64,000 nt of DNA from Oscillospiraceae bacterium (lineage in GTDB: Bacteria > Bacillota > Clostridia > Oscillospirales > Ruminococcaceae), in contig JAUNSK010000002.1 in the NCBI GenBank assembly GCA_030539275.1, positions 62,001 through 126,000 of the forward strand, written 5' to 3'. Shown here piece by piece: positions 1 to 10,322 of this stretch (its first letter is position 1; the number at the start of each line of letters is the position of its first letter). Under the pieces are notes generated by a model that saw only the letters and a list, made by a program, of their open reading frames with translations, had not been told where the DNA came from and did no database searches. The position numbers and the translations under genes were made by a program.

Positions 1-2660
1 CTGAATACAGGAACCTTGACAGCAACATAATCACCTGAAGGATACAGACCGCTTTCATAGCCAAGCTCCTTAAGTGAAGAACCAAGCATGATCTTTGTTG
101 CTATATCAACCATAGGAATTCCTGTTACCTTGCTTATATAAGGAACTGTTCTTGAAGAACGCGGATTTACCTCGATTACATATACTTCGTTGTTGTATAC
201 AACGTACTGGATATTTACAAGTCCGATTACCTTGAGTTCAAGAGCAAGCTTTTTTGTGTAATCAATGATCGTCTCTTTGATTCTTGGAGAAAGTGTCTGA
301 GCAGGATATACTGAAATAGAGTCTCCTGAGTGAACACCAGCACGTTCAATATGCTCCATGATACCAGGGATAAGGTAGTCAGTACCGTCGCAGATAGCAT
401 CGACCTCAACCTCAGTACCCATCATGTACTTATCAATAAGAACAGGATTTTCGATCATTGTTCTTGTAATGATCTCCATGTACTCAACTATATCTTTTTC
501 AGAATGAGCAATGATCATGTTCTGACCACCGAGAACGTAAGAAGGTCTCATAAGGACAGGATATCCGAGTTCATTTGCAGCCTTGACAGCTTCGTCGCTT
601 GTCATTACTGTAAGTCCCTGAGGTCTCGGGATACCGCACTTTTCAAGAATCTCATCAAATCTCTCTCTGTCCTCTGCAGCATCTATGCTGTCAGCAGATG
701 TACCGAGAATATTTACGCCCATATCTGAAAGATGTTTTGTAAGCTTGATAGCTGTCTGACCGCCGAACTGTACTACTACACCATACGGCTGTTCAGTCTC
801 TATAATAGATTCAACGTCTTCCTTTGTCAGCGGATCAAAGTAAAGTCTGTCGCCGGTATCAAAGTCAGTTGAAACAGTTTCCGGATTGTTATTGCAGATC
901 ACGGCTTCGTAGCCCTGTTCCTTGAGAGTCCATACGCAGTGTACTGAACAGTAGTCAAACTCAATACCCTGTCCGATACGGATAGGACCGGAACCGAAAA
1001 CGATGACCTTTTTCTTGCCCTTGTCTGTTCTGTCTATAAACTGTCTGGCTTCATTCTCCTCATCAAATGTTGAGTAGAAGTAAGGTGTTTCAGCCTTGAA
1101 CTCACCTGCACATGTATCAACCATCTTGAATACTGCTCTGCGTCTGAGAGGGCATTTCTGTGATGACATTCTCTCGATAGTAGAATCAAGATATCCGTAA
1201 TTCTTTGCAGTTAAGTATTTTTCTTCTGTAAGTTCACCGTCTGCAAGCCATTTTTCAAGGCAGACCATATTGTTGAGCTTGTTTAAGAACCACTTGTCTA
1301 TCATAGTGATCTCATGTATCTCATCTACTGAAATGCCGCGTTTAAGTGCTTCATATACCTGGAATGAACGTTCATCATCAACAGTATCAAGCTTCTTTAT
1401 AAGTTCTTCAGTTGTAAGCTTCTCAAGCTTTTTGAGATTCATAGAATCAATACCAAGCTCAATTGATCTTACAGCCTTCATCATTGCCTGTTCAAAGCTT
1501 GTACCGATTGCCATTACCTCACCGGTAGCCTTCATCTGTGTTCCGAGTGTTCTCTTTGCATATACAAACTTATCAAACGCCCACTTAGGGAACTTAACTA
1601 CTACATAGTCAAGTGCAGGCTCAAAGCATGCATATGTTTTTCCGGTTACCTGGTTGATTATCTCATCGAGTGAGTATCCGATGGCGATCTTTGTTGCAAC
1701 CTTGGCAATAGGATAACCTGTAGCCTTTGAAGCAAGTGCTGATGAACGTGAAACTCTGGGATTAACTTCAATTACAGCATACTTGAATGATGTAGGATGA
1801 AGTGCGAACTGACAATTGCAGCCGCCCTCTACCTTAAGTTCTGAGATAATATTAAGTGCTGCTGTACGGAGCATCTGATATTCACGGTCAGTCAGTGTAA
1901 CTGCAGGAGCGATAACGATACTGTCACCTGTATGAACGCCGACAGGGTCGAAGTTCTCCATCGAACATACTGTAATAACATTTCCCTTGCTGTCACGGAT
2001 AACCTCAAACTCGATCTCCTTCCAGCCGCTTATACATTTTTCAACAAGTATCTGAGTGATAGGAGAAAGTCTCAGACCGTTCTTTGCAATATCCCTGAGC
2101 TGTTCTTCATCTTCAGCGATACCGCCGCCTGTTCCGCCGAGTGTAAATGCAGGTCTTACAATTACAGGATAATGAATAGTTTCTGCAAAAGCAACCGCAT
2201 CGTCAACATTTTCAACGACCTTTGAAGGAATACATGGTTCACCGATCTTCTCCATTGTATCCTTAAATGCCTGTCTGTCCTCAGCCTTGTGAATGGTCAG
2301 AGGGTCAGCACCGAGAAGCTTAACATTGTTCTCGTCGAGGAAGCCTTCTTCAGCAAGCTGCATAGACAGTGTAAGACCTGTCTGTCCGCCGAGTGTTGAA
2401 AGAATGCTGTCCGGTTTTTCTATTTTAATGATTCTCTTGAGTACATCAAGTGTCAGAGGCTCGATATATATCTTGTCTGCCATAGCCTTATCTGTCATGA
2501 TAGTAGCAGGGTTTGAGTTTACAAGAACGACCTCAAGTCCCTCCTGCTTGAGTGCACGGCAGGCCTGTGTGCCGGCATAGTCAAATTCGGCTGCCTGTCC
2601 GATTACTATTGGACCAGAACCGATAACCAATACTTTTTTAATGTCTTTTCTTAACGGCAT
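1..2660 (-). CDS. carB: Carbamoyl-phosphate synthase large subunit (partial, 3' end outside window)
   Basis: Makes carbamoyl phosphate from bicarbonate, ATP and the ammonia passed on by CarA; this feeds pyrimidine and arginine synthesis in the cytoplasm. The frame begins [20 protein letters not shown], the usual CarB start, and stays open for about 886 codons to the window edge. The family is about 1,070 residues, so roughly the last 180 (end of the second synthetase half and the MGS-like allosteric domain) are missing. The ATG lies one base after the carA stop, and its GGAGG site is inside the end of carA, so the two are translationally coupled. Last gene visible of the pyr operon. Identification is firm. 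Confidence 0.97.
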   Translation of the reverse strand, partial: MPLRKDIKKVLVIGSGPIVIGQAAEFDYAGTQACRALKQEGLEVVLVNSNPATIMTDKAMADKIYIEPLTLDVLKRIIKIEKPDSILSTLGGQTGLTLSMQLAEEGFLDENNVKLLGADPLTIHKAEDRQAFKDTMEKIGEPCIPSKVVENVDDAVAFAETIHYPVIVRPAFTLGGTGGGIAEDEEQLRDIAKNGLRLSPITQILVEKCISGWKEIEFEVIRDSKGNVITVCSMENFDPVGVHTGDSIVIAPAVTLTDREYQMLRTAALNIISELKVEGGCNCQFALHPTSFKYAVIEVNPRVSRSSALASKATGYPIAKVATKIAIGYSLDEIINQVTGKTYACFEPALDYVVVKFPKWAFDKFVYAKRTLGTQMKATGEVMAIGTSFEQAMMKAVRSIELGIDSMNLKKLEKLTTEELIKKLDTVDDERSFQVYEALKRGISVDEIHEITMIDKWFLNKLNNMVCLEKWLADGELTEEKYLTAKNYGYLDSTIERMSSQKCPLRRRAVFKMVDTCAGEFKAETPYFYSTFDEENEARQFIDRTDKGKKKVIVFGSGPIRIGQGIEFDYCSVHCVWTLKEQGYEAVICNNNPETVSTDFDTGDRLYFDPLTKEDVESIIETEQPYGVVVQFGGQTAIKLTKHLSDMGVNILGTSADSIDAAEDRERFDEILEKCGIPRPQGLTVMTSDEAVKAANELGYPVLMRPSYVLGGQNMIIAHSEKDIVEYMEIITRTMIENPVLIDKYMMGTEVEVDAICDGTDYLIPGIMEHIERAGVHSGDSISVYPAQTLSPRIKETIIDYTKKLALELKVIGLVNIQYVVYNNEVYVIEVNPRSSRTVPYISKVTGIPMVDIATKIMLGSSLKELGYESGLYPSGDYVAVKVPVF

Positions 2661-2661
2661 C

Positions 2662-3762
2662 TTACTTTTCCTCCATTAACTTTATAAATTCATCAAACAA
2701 GTAAGCTGTATCCAGCGGTCCTCCATGAGCTTCCGGATGAAACTGTACTGTAAATGCCCTGATATTTTTGTACCTTACACCCTCACATGTTTTATCGTTT
2801 GCATTGATATGTGAAACCTCTGCAATATCAGTATTGACACTGTCGTTTACAACGGCATATCCGTGATTCTGGCTTGTTACAAATGTTTTGTCGATCTTCA
2901 GGTCAATAACAGGCTGATTTGCTCCTCTGTGTCCGTACTTGAGTTTTTCAGTTCTTGCACCGTGTGCAAGAGCCATAAGCTGGTGACCCATGCATATACC
3001 GAAGATCGGTATGCCAAGCTTTGATATTTCGGAAATATTATTTATAACCTCAACATTTTCAGCCGGATCTCCAGGGCCGTTTGAAAGCATTATTCCGTCA
3101 GGATTTATTTCTTTTATTTCTTCAGCAGTAGTTCTGTCAGGTACAACTATAACATTACAGCCTCTTTTAAGAAGTTCCTGTCTTATATTTCTCTTATAAC
3201 CAAGATCGATAAGAACTACTGTGTATTTCGGATTTTCAGCCTTGTACTCCATTTTTGAAGGAATTGTAACTGTGTTTACTGCATTGATAATACTGTAAGA
3301 GTTGATCTTTTCAAGGAGTTCGTCCTTTTTAGCGTAAACATCCTCAGTAGTGATCGCACCGTTCATTACACCGTATTCTCTTATTTTTCTTGTAAGGCTT
3401 CTTGTATCAATAGAATGAATACCTATAATGTTCTGTTTTACAAGGAAGTCGTTTATATCGCCCTGTGAACGGAAGTTTGAAGGTGTATTGCACCATTCTC
3501 TGACAATATATCCGCTTACATATGATTTTGTTGATTCATGATCCTCATCATTTACGCCATAGTTGCCTATCAGCGGAAATGTCTGAGTAACGATCTGACC
3601 ATAGTAACTCGGGTCAGTCAGAGTTTCCTGATATGCTGTCATACCAGTTGTAAAGACTACCTCTCCAATAACCGTACCTTTTGCTCCGAAGGAACGTCCC
3701 TCTAAAACTGTTCCGTCAGCCAATAACAGATATGCTTTTTCACTTTTATTAAATAATGCCAT
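2662..3762 (-). CDS. carA: Carbamoyl-phosphate synthase small (glutaminase) subunit
   Basis: Hydrolyses glutamine and channels ammonia to CarB. 366 residues, normal length. The N-terminal CPSase small-chain domain (about 1-150) starts with [17 protein letters not shown]; the C-terminal class I glutamine amidotransferase domain shows the nucleophile elbow FGICMGHQ and the catalytic His/Glu in [10 protein letters not shown]. It lies 42 bases after pyrF and one base before carB on the same strand. Placed in a PyrR-controlled operon, it probably serves mainly pyrimidine synthesis rather than arginine synthesis; that is inferred from context. Confidence 0.97.
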   Translation of the reverse strand: MALFNKSEKAYLLLADGTVLEGRSFGAKGTVIGEVVFTTGMTAYQETLTDPSYYGQIVTQTFPLIGNYGVNDEDHESTKSYVSGYIVREWCNTPSNFRSQGDINDFLVKQNIIGIHSIDTRSLTRKIREYGVMNGAITTEDVYAKKDELLEKINSYSIINAVNTVTIPSKMEYKAENPKYTVVLIDLGYKRNIRQELLKRGCNVIVVPDRTTAEEIKEINPDGIMLSNGPGDPAENVEVINNISEISKLGIPIFGICMGHQLMALAHGARTEKLKYGHRGANQPVIDLKIDKTFVTSQNHGYAVVNDSVNTDIAEVSHINANDKTCEGVRYKNIRAFTVQFHPEAHGGPLDTAYLFDEFIKLMEEK

Positions 3763-3804
3763 TATATCAATCCCTTCACAGTATATACTGAAATAATTTA
3801 ATAA

Positions 3805-4728
3805 TTATTTTAATTTAATATATGATGTTATATCATCACGCATCCTGATAACCTCGCGTCTTGCAGCCTTTGCAAAATCCTTCTGGTCACAGCCTTCCTT
3901 CTGGTATGCACACATAACTGCTCTTGAAGAATTGACGATCGCACCGAGTCCGTTTTCATCAAACGCACCTGCAAGTCCCTTTGCTCCGCCGCCCTGTGCT
4001 CCGTATCCAGGAACAAGGAACAACGTATGAGGAAGTCTTTCACGAAGCTCTGCCAGCTGCTGCGGGTATGTAGCTCCCACAACGGCACCTACTGATGAAT
4101 AACCATATTCACCTATCTGTTCGCTGCCCCATTTCTCACACATATCACCCATAAGTGCATACACCGGAACTCCGTCAACAGTCTTGTCCTGAAGTTCACC
4201 GCTTGACTTGTTGGATGTCTTTGCGAGTACAAATATTCCCTTGTCATTCTGAGCGCAGACAGACAAAAGAGGCTCTATTCCGTCGGTTCCAAGGTAACCA
4301 TTTACTGTAAGTGCATCTGCAGCAAATGCCTCAAAACTGCTTCCACCTACCGCTGTGCATCCGAGATGTGCAGCCGCATAAGCCGTCATAGTAGCCCCGA
4401 TATCATTTCTTTTACCATCTGTAATAACAAACATACCCTTGCTCTTGGCATATCTGATTGTTTTTTCCAGTGTCTTGATGCCGTGATAGCCATACATTTC
4501 ATAGTATGCAGCCTGAGGTTTGATGGCAGGTACAAGATCATATATTTCATCGATAATAGCCTTGTTGAACTTGAAAACAGCCTTGGCAGCTGCCTTGAGA
4601 GTCTCTCCGTCCTTCATGAAACATTTCTGCTTGATGTAATCAGGAATGTATTCGAGGCGTGGATCAAGACCTACAACAGTAGGATTTTGTGTTTGGATAA
4701 TCTTTTTTATCAGTCTGTCAAATGACAT
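3805..4728 (-). CDS. pyrF: Orotidine 5'-phosphate decarboxylase (type 2, long form)
   Basis: Catalyses the last step to UMP, decarboxylating OMP. 307 residues, the length of the type 2 PyrF subfamily (about 270-310) rather than the short 230-residue form. It opens with the substrate-binding region VVGLDPRLEYIP and carries the lysine-aspartate active site ITDGKRNDIGATM (the D-K-x-x-D array). It sits between pyrC and carA on the same strand and is preceded by an AGGAG-type ribosome site. Identification is firm. Confidence 0.95.
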   Translation of the reverse strand: MSFDRLIKKIIQTQNPTVVGLDPRLEYIPDYIKQKCFMKDGETLKAAAKAVFKFNKAIIDEIYDLVPAIKPQAAYYEMYGYHGIKTLEKTIRYAKSKGMFVITDGKRNDIGATMTAYAAAHLGCTAVGGSSFEAFAADALTVNGYLGTDGIEPLLSVCAQNDKGIFVLAKTSNKSSGELQDKTVDGVPVYALMGDMCEKWGSEQIGEYGYSSVGAVVGATYPQQLAELRERLPHTLFLVPGYGAQGGGAKGLAGAFDENGLGAIVNSSRAVMCAYQKEGCDQKDFAKAARREVIRMRDDITSYIKLK

Positions 4729-4746
4729 AAGCTTTTCTCCTTTTGC

Positions 4747-6036
4747 TTAATATTTTATCTGGGGATCAGAATATATTATTGCACCATCTGATATGGTCAT
4801 TACAGGTTTTCCTTTAAATTTCATTCCTTTGAAAACCGTGTTGTGCGATTTTGAATGAAGCTCATCCGGCTTTACAGTCCATTCCATGTTCATATCTGCT
4901 ATGCACATGTCTGCCGGATATCCTTCTCTGACATAAACAGGATCTATTCCAAGAAGCTTTCTCGGATTTTCACTCATAAGCTGTGCAAGCCTTGCAAGTG
5001 ATATCTTACCTGTGTGGTAAAGATAAGTCGCAGCAGCGGCAAATGATGTTTCAAGTCCGACAACTCCGTTTGGTGCCTTCTCAAAGTCCGCCTTCTCTGA
5101 AGCTGCATGAGGTGCGTGGTCAGTTACTATGCAGTCTATAGTGCCATCCTTTACTGCCTCGGTCATGGCTTCAACATCTGAGCTTTCTCTCAGCGGCGGA
5201 TTCATTCTGTAATCTGCATCTCTTAAGCGCAGCTTTTCATCAGTCAGTATAAAGTAGTGAGGACAAGTCTCACATGTAACCTTTATCCCTCTTGCTTTAG
5301 CATCACGTATAAAACCGATACTGCCCTTTGTACTGACATGCGCTATATGGATCCTGCAGTCTGCAGCACCTGCAAGAGCAATTTCCCTTGCTGTAATGCT
5401 GTCCTCTGATGCTCTGTCCATACCGTTCACGCCGAGTTCCTCACTGACAGCGCCTTTATTCATAATGCCTTTGCCGATTATGCTCATATCCTCACAGTGT
5501 GAAGTAACAAGTATATTTTTTTCATCTGCTTTTTTTAAAGCTTCATACATCATCCCGGCACTTTCTACCGGTCTGCCGTCATCAGATACGGCCTTTACTC
5601 CAAGGCGGCTGTACATTTCGAAGTCTGAGAGCTGTTCGCCCTTCATTCCGTTCGTTATGCATGCACACGGATAAACCTTTACGCCTGTCCCTGCTGCCTT
5701 GTCTGTTATATACCTGATAGTTTCCTCATTGTCTGTACACGGTTTTGTGTTCGGCATACATAACAGTCCGGTAACCCCGCCTGCTGCGGCTGCACCAGTA
5801 CCTGTAATGATGTCTTCTTTATGAGTAAGTCCCGGATCACGAAGATGAACATGCATATCAAACAGTCCCGGGAACGCTGTCAGCCCTTCGCCGTTTACTG
5901 TTATGTCAGTACATTCATCGATTTCCCCGGCAATCCTGCTTATAATGCCGTCTTTTATAAGAATATCATATTTCTTATCGCAGGAATAATTTTTGTCAAT
6001 TACATAAATGTTTTTAATAAGAATACTCTGCAGCAT
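4747..6036 (-). CDS. pyrC: Dihydroorotase
   Basis: Zinc amidohydrolase that cyclises carbamoyl aspartate to dihydroorotate. 429 residues, class I (about 420-430). Metal ligands are visible in DMHVHLRDPGLTHKEDI, in the HCED and HIAHVS segments, and in the aspartate motif CIVTDHAPH. The end MTISDGAIIYS is typical of amidohydrolases. It lies 18 bases after pyrR. pyrB, often the neighbour of pyrC, is not between pyrR and pyrC here and must be elsewhere, possibly after carB. Confidence 0.96.
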   Translation of the reverse strand: MLQSILIKNIYVIDKNYSCDKKYDILIKDGIISRIAGEIDECTDITVNGEGLTAFPGLFDMHVHLRDPGLTHKEDIITGTGAAAAGGVTGLLCMPNTKPCTDNEETIRYITDKAAGTGVKVYPCACITNGMKGEQLSDFEMYSRLGVKAVSDDGRPVESAGMMYEALKKADEKNILVTSHCEDMSIIGKGIMNKGAVSEELGVNGMDRASEDSITAREIALAGAADCRIHIAHVSTKGSIGFIRDAKARGIKVTCETCPHYFILTDEKLRLRDADYRMNPPLRESSDVEAMTEAVKDGTIDCIVTDHAPHAASEKADFEKAPNGVVGLETSFAAAATYLYHTGKISLARLAQLMSENPRKLLGIDPVYVREGYPADMCIADMNMEWTVKPDELHSKSHNTVFKGMKFKGKPVMTISDGAIIYSDPQIKY

Positions 6037-6054
6037 GTTATTTTTCCTTTCTTA

Positions 6055-6585
6055 TCAATCGGGAATGAAGATAGAAACGCTGTCACAGGAATCCATTTCC
6101 TTTACCATAACCTTAACCTTTTCCTCATGAGAGGTAGGAAGGTTTTTACCGACATAATCAGGACGTATCGGGACTTCCCTGTGTCCTCTGTCAATAAGAA
6201 CTGCAAGCTGTATCCTTTTGGGTCTTCCCCTTGCAATAAGCGCATCAATAGCTGCCCTTATGCTTCTGCCTGTATAAATAACATCATCAACCAGAACAAC
6301 TACCTTGTCATTAATGTCAAAATCAATCTGTGTCCTGTCGAGTGTCGAAGCTTTCTTTATGTCATCACGGTGCGGCGTAATATCAAGCTCCCCGAATTCA
6401 GCACCCGTTCCCTCAAGCTCATAGATCTTTTCTGCTATTCGCTTCGCCAGGTACACACCTCTTGAAAGAACTCCTACTATACAAAGAGACTCCGCGCCTT
6501 TATTTTGCTCAAGTATTTCGTAAGCAATACGCGTTACTGCACGTTTCATTGCATTTTCATCCATAATAACTGTTTTCTGCTTCAA
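6055..6585 (-). CDS. pyrR: PyrR, pyrimidine operon attenuator / uracil phosphoribosyltransferase
   Basis: RNA-binding regulator that senses UMP/UTP and promotes termination in pyr leader RNAs; it also has uracil phosphoribosyltransferase activity. 176 residues, normal length. The PRPP-binding loop is VVLVDDVIYTGRSIRAAID (about 92-110). It is the first gene of the pyr operon. The leader upstream contains a match to the PyrR RNA site and an intrinsic terminator, so the gene very probably controls its own operon. Confidence 0.97.
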   Translation of the reverse strand: MKQKTVIMDENAMKRAVTRIAYEILEQNKGAESLCIVGVLSRGVYLAKRIAEKIYELEGTGAEFGELDITPHRDDIKKASTLDRTQIDFDINDKVVVLVDDVIYTGRSIRAAIDALIARGRPKRIQLAVLIDRGHREVPIRPDYVGKNLPTSHEEKVKVMVKEMDSCDSVSIFIPD

Positions 6586-6611
6586 ACAACCACCTCACAC
6601 AACGAGATAAT

Positions 6612-6642
6612 AAAAAAACCTATCCGTCAGCTGACAGATAGG
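6612..6642 (-). terminator. pyr leader intrinsic terminator (attenuator)
   Basis: Read on the minus strand, a perfect stem with arms CCTATCTGTC and its near-exact complement GACGGATAGG (one G-T pair) spans 6619-6642, followed by seven Ts at 6612-6618. It lies between the PyrR site and the pyrR start, where a PyrR-controlled attenuator is expected. Confidence 0.85.
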
Positions 6643-6725
6643 TACAATTACTCCTGTTTATTGCCTGAGTACTAGTATGCACACAAACAAATATTTTAAA
6701 CTTTTCGCAGTATTCGTTACCTTGT

Positions 6726-6740
6726 CAACCTCTCCGGATC
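6726..6740 (-). promoter_or_regulatory. PyrR-binding (anti-antiterminator) RNA site
   Basis: The minus strand reads GATCCGGAGAGGTTG. The known PyrR site is ARUCCNGNGAGGYU; this matches at 13 of 14 positions (G for the first A). Flanking bases CCTT and AAGG can extend the stem. It lies 84 bases upstream of the terminator and 26 bases downstream of the predicted -10 box. The assignment rests on the motif plus the downstream pyrR gene. Confidence 0.88.
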
Positions 6741-6765
6741 AACTTAAAGGACTTCATTGAAAATT

Positions 6766-6794
6766 ATTATATCATAAGTTAATCTGTTTGTCCA
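6766..6794 (-). promoter_or_regulatory. pyr operon promoter
   Basis: Minus strand: -35 TGGACA (6789-6794), 17-base spacer, -10 TATAAT (6766-6771). Transcription would start near 6759, just before the PyrR site, giving a leader of about 170 bases. Confidence 0.8.
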
Positions 6795-6943
6795 GTTCTT
6801 TTTTTTAAAAATAAATTTTTTAATAGATTTGTATATTAATATGTGTTGAAAGTAGATTTTTATAATATAACATGATATAATTAGATCGGTTTTACAGGCC
6901 GCGCGGTCTGTAATTTAATACAATGAAAGGTTCGTAAACAAAG

Positions 6944-7843
6944 TTGAAATATGATTGCTTATCATCGTGCACTCTTTGTCCCAGGGAGTGCCATGCTGAC
7001 AGATTCAATACAACAGGCTTCTGCTCATCTCCTGTTGAAGTTACAGCGGCACGTGCCGCACTCCATATGTGGGAGGAACCGTGCATATCAGGTGAAGAAG
7101 GATCAGGTACTGTATTTTTTTCAGGCTGTCCTCTTAAGTGTGTGTACTGTCAGAACAGTCCGATAGCCCATCAGAAAACAGGAAGAAAGATCACTGATGA
7201 CAGACTTGCTGAAATATTTCTAGAGCTGCAGGACAAGGGTGCAAATAATATTAATCTCGTAACGCCGACGCACTATACAATTTCAGTAATAAATGCACTT
7301 GATAAAGCAAGATCACACGGCCTGCATCTGCCGGTTGTCTATAACTGCTCGGGATACGAAAAGGCCGAAACCATTGAAATGCTCAGAGGATATATTGATA
7401 TATATCTTACTGATTTTAAGTACCTTGACCAGAATGCCGCAGCAAGATATTCAAATGCACCCGATTATCCGGAAAAGGCAAGATCCGCACTCAGTCAGAT
7501 GTTCAGCCAGCAGCCCTGTGCCGGATTTGATGAGCGCGGTATGATGAAAAAAGGCATCATTGTCAGACATCTGATGCTTCCCGGACAGATAAACGATACT
7601 AAGAACATAATCAGATATCTTTATGAAACTTACCATGATGATATTTTTATAAGCATCATGAATCAGTTCACACCTATGCCAGGACTTGACGCATACCCTG
7701 AGTTAAACAGAAAGATCACTGACAGGGAATATGATGAGGTTATAGATTTCGCTGTAGATCTCGGTATTGAAAATGCTTTTGTCCAGGATGGCGCAGCCGC
7801 TTCAGAAAGCTTTATCCCCTGCTTTGACTGTGAAGGTATCTGA
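6944..7843 (+). CDS. PflX-like radical SAM protein
   Basis: Member of the radical SAM group related to pyruvate formate-lyase activating enzyme (COG1313, PflX type); the substrate of the group is not established. 299 residues. The N-terminal cysteine cluster CTLCPRECHADR is the family mark, followed by GSGTVFFSGC and the 4Fe-4S motif CPLKCVYC (CxxxCxxC). The start is TTG at 6944, with an AAAGG 13 bases upstream, a little far; no better start is visible before the cysteine cluster. It is transcribed divergently from the pyr operon and converges on queF, ending only 7 bases from its stop. No pfl gene is nearby, so its partner is unknown. Confidence 0.85.
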   Translation: MKYDCLSSCTLCPRECHADRFNTTGFCSSPVEVTAARAALHMWEEPCISGEEGSGTVFFSGCPLKCVYCQNSPIAHQKTGRKITDDRLAEIFLELQDKGANNINLVTPTHYTISVINALDKARSHGLHLPVVYNCSGYEKAETIEMLRGYIDIYLTDFKYLDQNAAARYSNAPDYPEKARSALSQMFSQQPCAGFDERGMMKKGIIVRHLMLPGQINDTKNIIRYLYETYHDDIFISIMNQFTPMPGLDAYPELNRKITDREYDEVIDFAVDLGIENAFVQDGAAASESFIPCFDCEGI

Positions 7844-7850
7844 TAACATC

Positions 7851-8342
7851 TTACCTGTTGTCTACCTTTTCAGGATACATGTCGTGAGTACTCAGTCTGC
7901 TGAAGGCAAACGTTTCCCATTTTGTTCCCGGTTTTCCGTAATTGCAGTAAGGATCAATCGAGATTCCGCCTCTCGGAGTAAACTTGCCCCATACCTCGAT
8001 ATATTTTGGATCCATCACTTTGATAAGATCCTTCATGATTATATTGACACAGTCCTCATGAAAATCCCCGTGATTCCGGAAGCTGAAGAGATAAAGCTTT
8101 AGCGACTTGCTCTCAACCATTTTTACCTGAGGAATATATGAAATATATATGCAGGCAAAATCAGGCTGTCCTGTTATCGGACAAAGGCTTGTAAATTCAG
8201 GACAGTTGAACTTTACAAAGTAGTCATTGTCCTGGTGCTTGTTTATAAATGTCTCAAGAATATCCGGTGCATAGTCATCCGGGTATTCTATTTTTTTGTT
8301 TCCCAGAAGGGATACATCGTTCATCTCTGATTCGTTTCTCAT
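7851..8342 (-). CDS. queF: NADPH-dependent preQ0 reductase (7-cyano-7-deazaguanine reductase)
   Basis: Reduces the nitrile of preQ0 to the aminomethyl of preQ1, the precursor of queuosine in tRNA. 163 residues, the single-domain (YkvM-like) form. Visible: catalytic Cys54 in [12 protein letters not shown] with Asp61, and the QueF motif [20 protein letters not shown] (about 77-96). Last gene of the que operon, 19 bases after queC. Confidence 0.96.
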   Translation of the reverse strand: MRNESEMNDVSLLGNKKIEYPDDYAPDILETFINKHQDNDYFVKFNCPEFTSLCPITGQPDFACIYISYIPQVKMVESKSLKLYLFSFRNHGDFHEDCVNIIMKDLIKVMDPKYIEVWGKFTPRGGISIDPYCNYGKPGTKWETFAFSRLSTHDMYPEKVDNR

Positions 8343-8361
8343 TGCTTTTCTCCATTACCTG

Positions 8362-9045
8362 TTAATTTAATGCCGGATCACTGACACCGTTTAGTGTAAA
8401 CGCCTTTTGTCTGTCTATACATGTTGCGCATTTTCCGCATGGTTTTTCTCCTCCGAGATAACAGCTCCATGTAAGCTCATAAGGAACGCCGAGACCCAGA
8501 CCTGTTTTTACAACTTCAGCTTTTGTATGTGCCACAAAAGGCGCTTGAATACGAAGCTGTTTTCCGCTTCCCTCATAGATCGCCTTATTCATGGCATCAT
8601 TGAATACTTCGCTGCAGTCAGGATATGCATTTCCGGCTGCATCATCGCTGTGTGCACCATAGTAGATAACACTGCAGTTTTTGGACAGAGCTATACTTGC
8701 GGCTGATGAAAGAAACAGTCCGTTTCGAAACGGAACATAAGTAGATACCGGAGATCCGTTTGTCTTTTCAAGCTGCTTTGAATAGCTTTCAAGAGGAACT
8801 TCCCTGTCTGAGCTGCTCAGAAGTGAACAGTCGCTGTACTGAAATATTTTTGTGAGATCAAGACTCAGGTGTTCAACCTTATAAAATGCCGCAACACGTT
8901 TTGCCGCCTCAATTTCCTTTGTATGCTTCTGACCGTAAAATATCGACAGTGCCGTCACATTTTCATGACCGTACTTGTCTGCAGCAAGGGCAAGACATGT
9001 TGAAGAATCTATACCGCCGCTGAATAAAACCAATGCTCTTTCCAT
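8362..9045 (-). CDS. queC: 7-cyano-7-deazaguanine synthase
   Basis: ATP-dependent enzyme that turns 7-carboxy-7-deazaguanine and ammonia into preQ0. 227 residues. The PP-loop ATP motif LFSGGIDSSTCLA is at the N terminus, and the zinc-binding cysteines lie near the C terminus in CYLGGEKPCGKCATC. It sits between folE and queF with short gaps (13 and 19 bases). Confidence 0.97.
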   Translation of the reverse strand: MERALVLFSGGIDSSTCLALAADKYGHENVTALSIFYGQKHTKEIEAAKRVAAFYKVEHLSLDLTKIFQYSDCSLLSSSDREVPLESYSKQLEKTNGSPVSTYVPFRNGLFLSSAASIALSKNCSVIYYGAHSDDAAGNAYPDCSEVFNDAMNKAIYEGSGKQLRIQAPFVAHTKAEVVKTGLGLGVPYELTWSCYLGGEKPCGKCATCIDRQKAFTLNGVSDPALN

Positions 9046-9058
9046 AAAAGTCCTCCGC

Positions 9059-9631
9059 TCATCTGAATAACTGATTCTGAATGCTCAGATCCGTCTTAAA
9101 TCTTCCTCTTAATGTTGTTGTTGATGTTTTTGCATTTGACTTCTTTATGCCGCGCGCCGTCATACAGCTGTGACTGCCTTCTATAAGAACAGCAACATCC
9201 TCTGTACCGCAGACCTTCGCAACGATCTGTGCTATATCAGTTCCTATTCTCTCCTGAAGCTGAAGTCTTTTTGAAACCATATCGGCAATTCTTGCTATTT
9301 TGCTTATGCCTATGACTTTATTTTTCGGGATATACGCAACAGTTACCTTCATATCATACATAAGTGCAAGATGATGTTCACAGTAGCTGAAAACATCTAT
9401 ATCTCTGATAACTACCATATCATTTTCTGCATTTTCAGTTGTCATATCAAATGTCTTGTCAAACATTTCAGCTATCTGATCATTTGTATAGTTCATACCC
9501 TCAAATACTTTCTCGTACATTTTTGCAACTCTCTTCGGGGTATCAACCAGTCCGGGTCTGTCCGGATCATCACCGAGAGCAATTATTATACCGCGTATAT
9601 GCTTTTTTATTTCTTCTGTATCTATAGGCAT
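9059..9631 (-). CDS. folE: GTP cyclohydrolase I
   Basis: Converts GTP to dihydroneopterin triphosphate, the entry to both folate and 7-deazaguanine synthesis. 190 residues, usual length. Zinc-site residues are seen in YCEHHLA and SHSCMTARG, and the substrate region in [14 protein letters not shown]. Only 2 bases separate it from queE, so it is translated with the que genes. Its place inside the operon suggests a supply role for queuosine precursors; whether another folE serves folate cannot be seen here. Confidence 0.96.
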   Translation of the reverse strand: MPIDTEEIKKHIRGIIIALGDDPDRPGLVDTPKRVAKMYEKVFEGMNYTNDQIAEMFDKTFDMTTENAENDMVVIRDIDVFSYCEHHLALMYDMKVTVAYIPKNKVIGISKIARIADMVSKRLQLQERIGTDIAQIVAKVCGTEDVAVLIEGSHSCMTARGIKKSNAKTSTTTLRGRFKTDLSIQNQLFR

Positions 9632-9633
9632 TG

Positions 9634-10305
9634 TTACACTCCCTTTTTATTAGGATCCCATATTATCTTGTGCAGCTGCAGCTGCAGATTTACGTCAGTA
9701 AGATTATATTTTTCTATAAAATCAACTATCTGAACAGGTTCGATCTTTCCGAATACGGGACTCAGGAAAATACTGCATTTTCCTCTTAGTTTAAACTTAT
9801 CTATTACTATTTTCGCCTTTTCAAGGTCACGCTCATCACTTACAACAAACTTGATGCTGTCGTTACTTCCGGCACGGCTGAAATTCAGAAGAAACATTGC
9901 ATCCTCCATACCGCTTCCCGGCAGCTTATAGTCTATAGTAAACGAAGGCCTGTTTTCTTTTATATCATCAAATGCGGAAATATCCACACTGCCGTTTGTC
10001 TCGATCTCGACCCTGATATCCTCATCCTCGCTGAGTTTTTTCAGAAGTATGTCTATATCCTTCTGGATGAGAGGTTCGCCGCCGGTAAGTGTGACATTTC
10101 TGACACCGGTTCCTTTTATGTAGTAGTAGATCTCATCTTCACTCATACTCTCAAACGGTGCACCTGCTTCATTTGCCCACAATGTATCACAATATGAGCA
10201 GTTAAGATTACATCCGCAGAATCTGATAAAAACAGCAAGCTGACCTGCAAGCTTTCCTTCACCGTTTATACTGATAAATTTTTCTGCAACATTAAATTGT
10301 GCCAT
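9634..10305 (-). CDS. queE: 7-carboxy-7-deazaguanine synthase
   Basis: Radical SAM enzyme that contracts the pterin ring of 6-carboxytetrahydropterin. 223 residues. The 4Fe-4S cysteines are in [13 protein letters not shown] (CxxxCxxC), with the SAM-binding TLTGGEP downstream and the N-terminal [18 protein letters not shown] typical of QueE. Preceded by an AGGAT ribosome site and 17 bases after queD. Confidence 0.96.
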   Translation of the reverse strand: MAQFNVAEKFISINGEGKLAGQLAVFIRFCGCNLNCSYCDTLWANEAGAPFESMSEDEIYYYIKGTGVRNVTLTGGEPLIQKDIDILLKKLSEDEDIRVEIETNGSVDISAFDDIKENRPSFTIDYKLPGSGMEDAMFLLNFSRAGSNDSIKFVVSDERDLEKAKIVIDKFKLRGKCSIFLSPVFGKIEPVQIVDFIEKYNLTDVNLQLQLHKIIWDPNKKGV

Positions 10306-10322
10306 AATATCCTCCGCAAATA

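Noticed and set aside
5821-6465. A 214-codon plus-strand frame over pyrC/pyrR
   Set aside because: It lies opposite two certain genes, has no ribosome site, and its protein has no recognisable motif.
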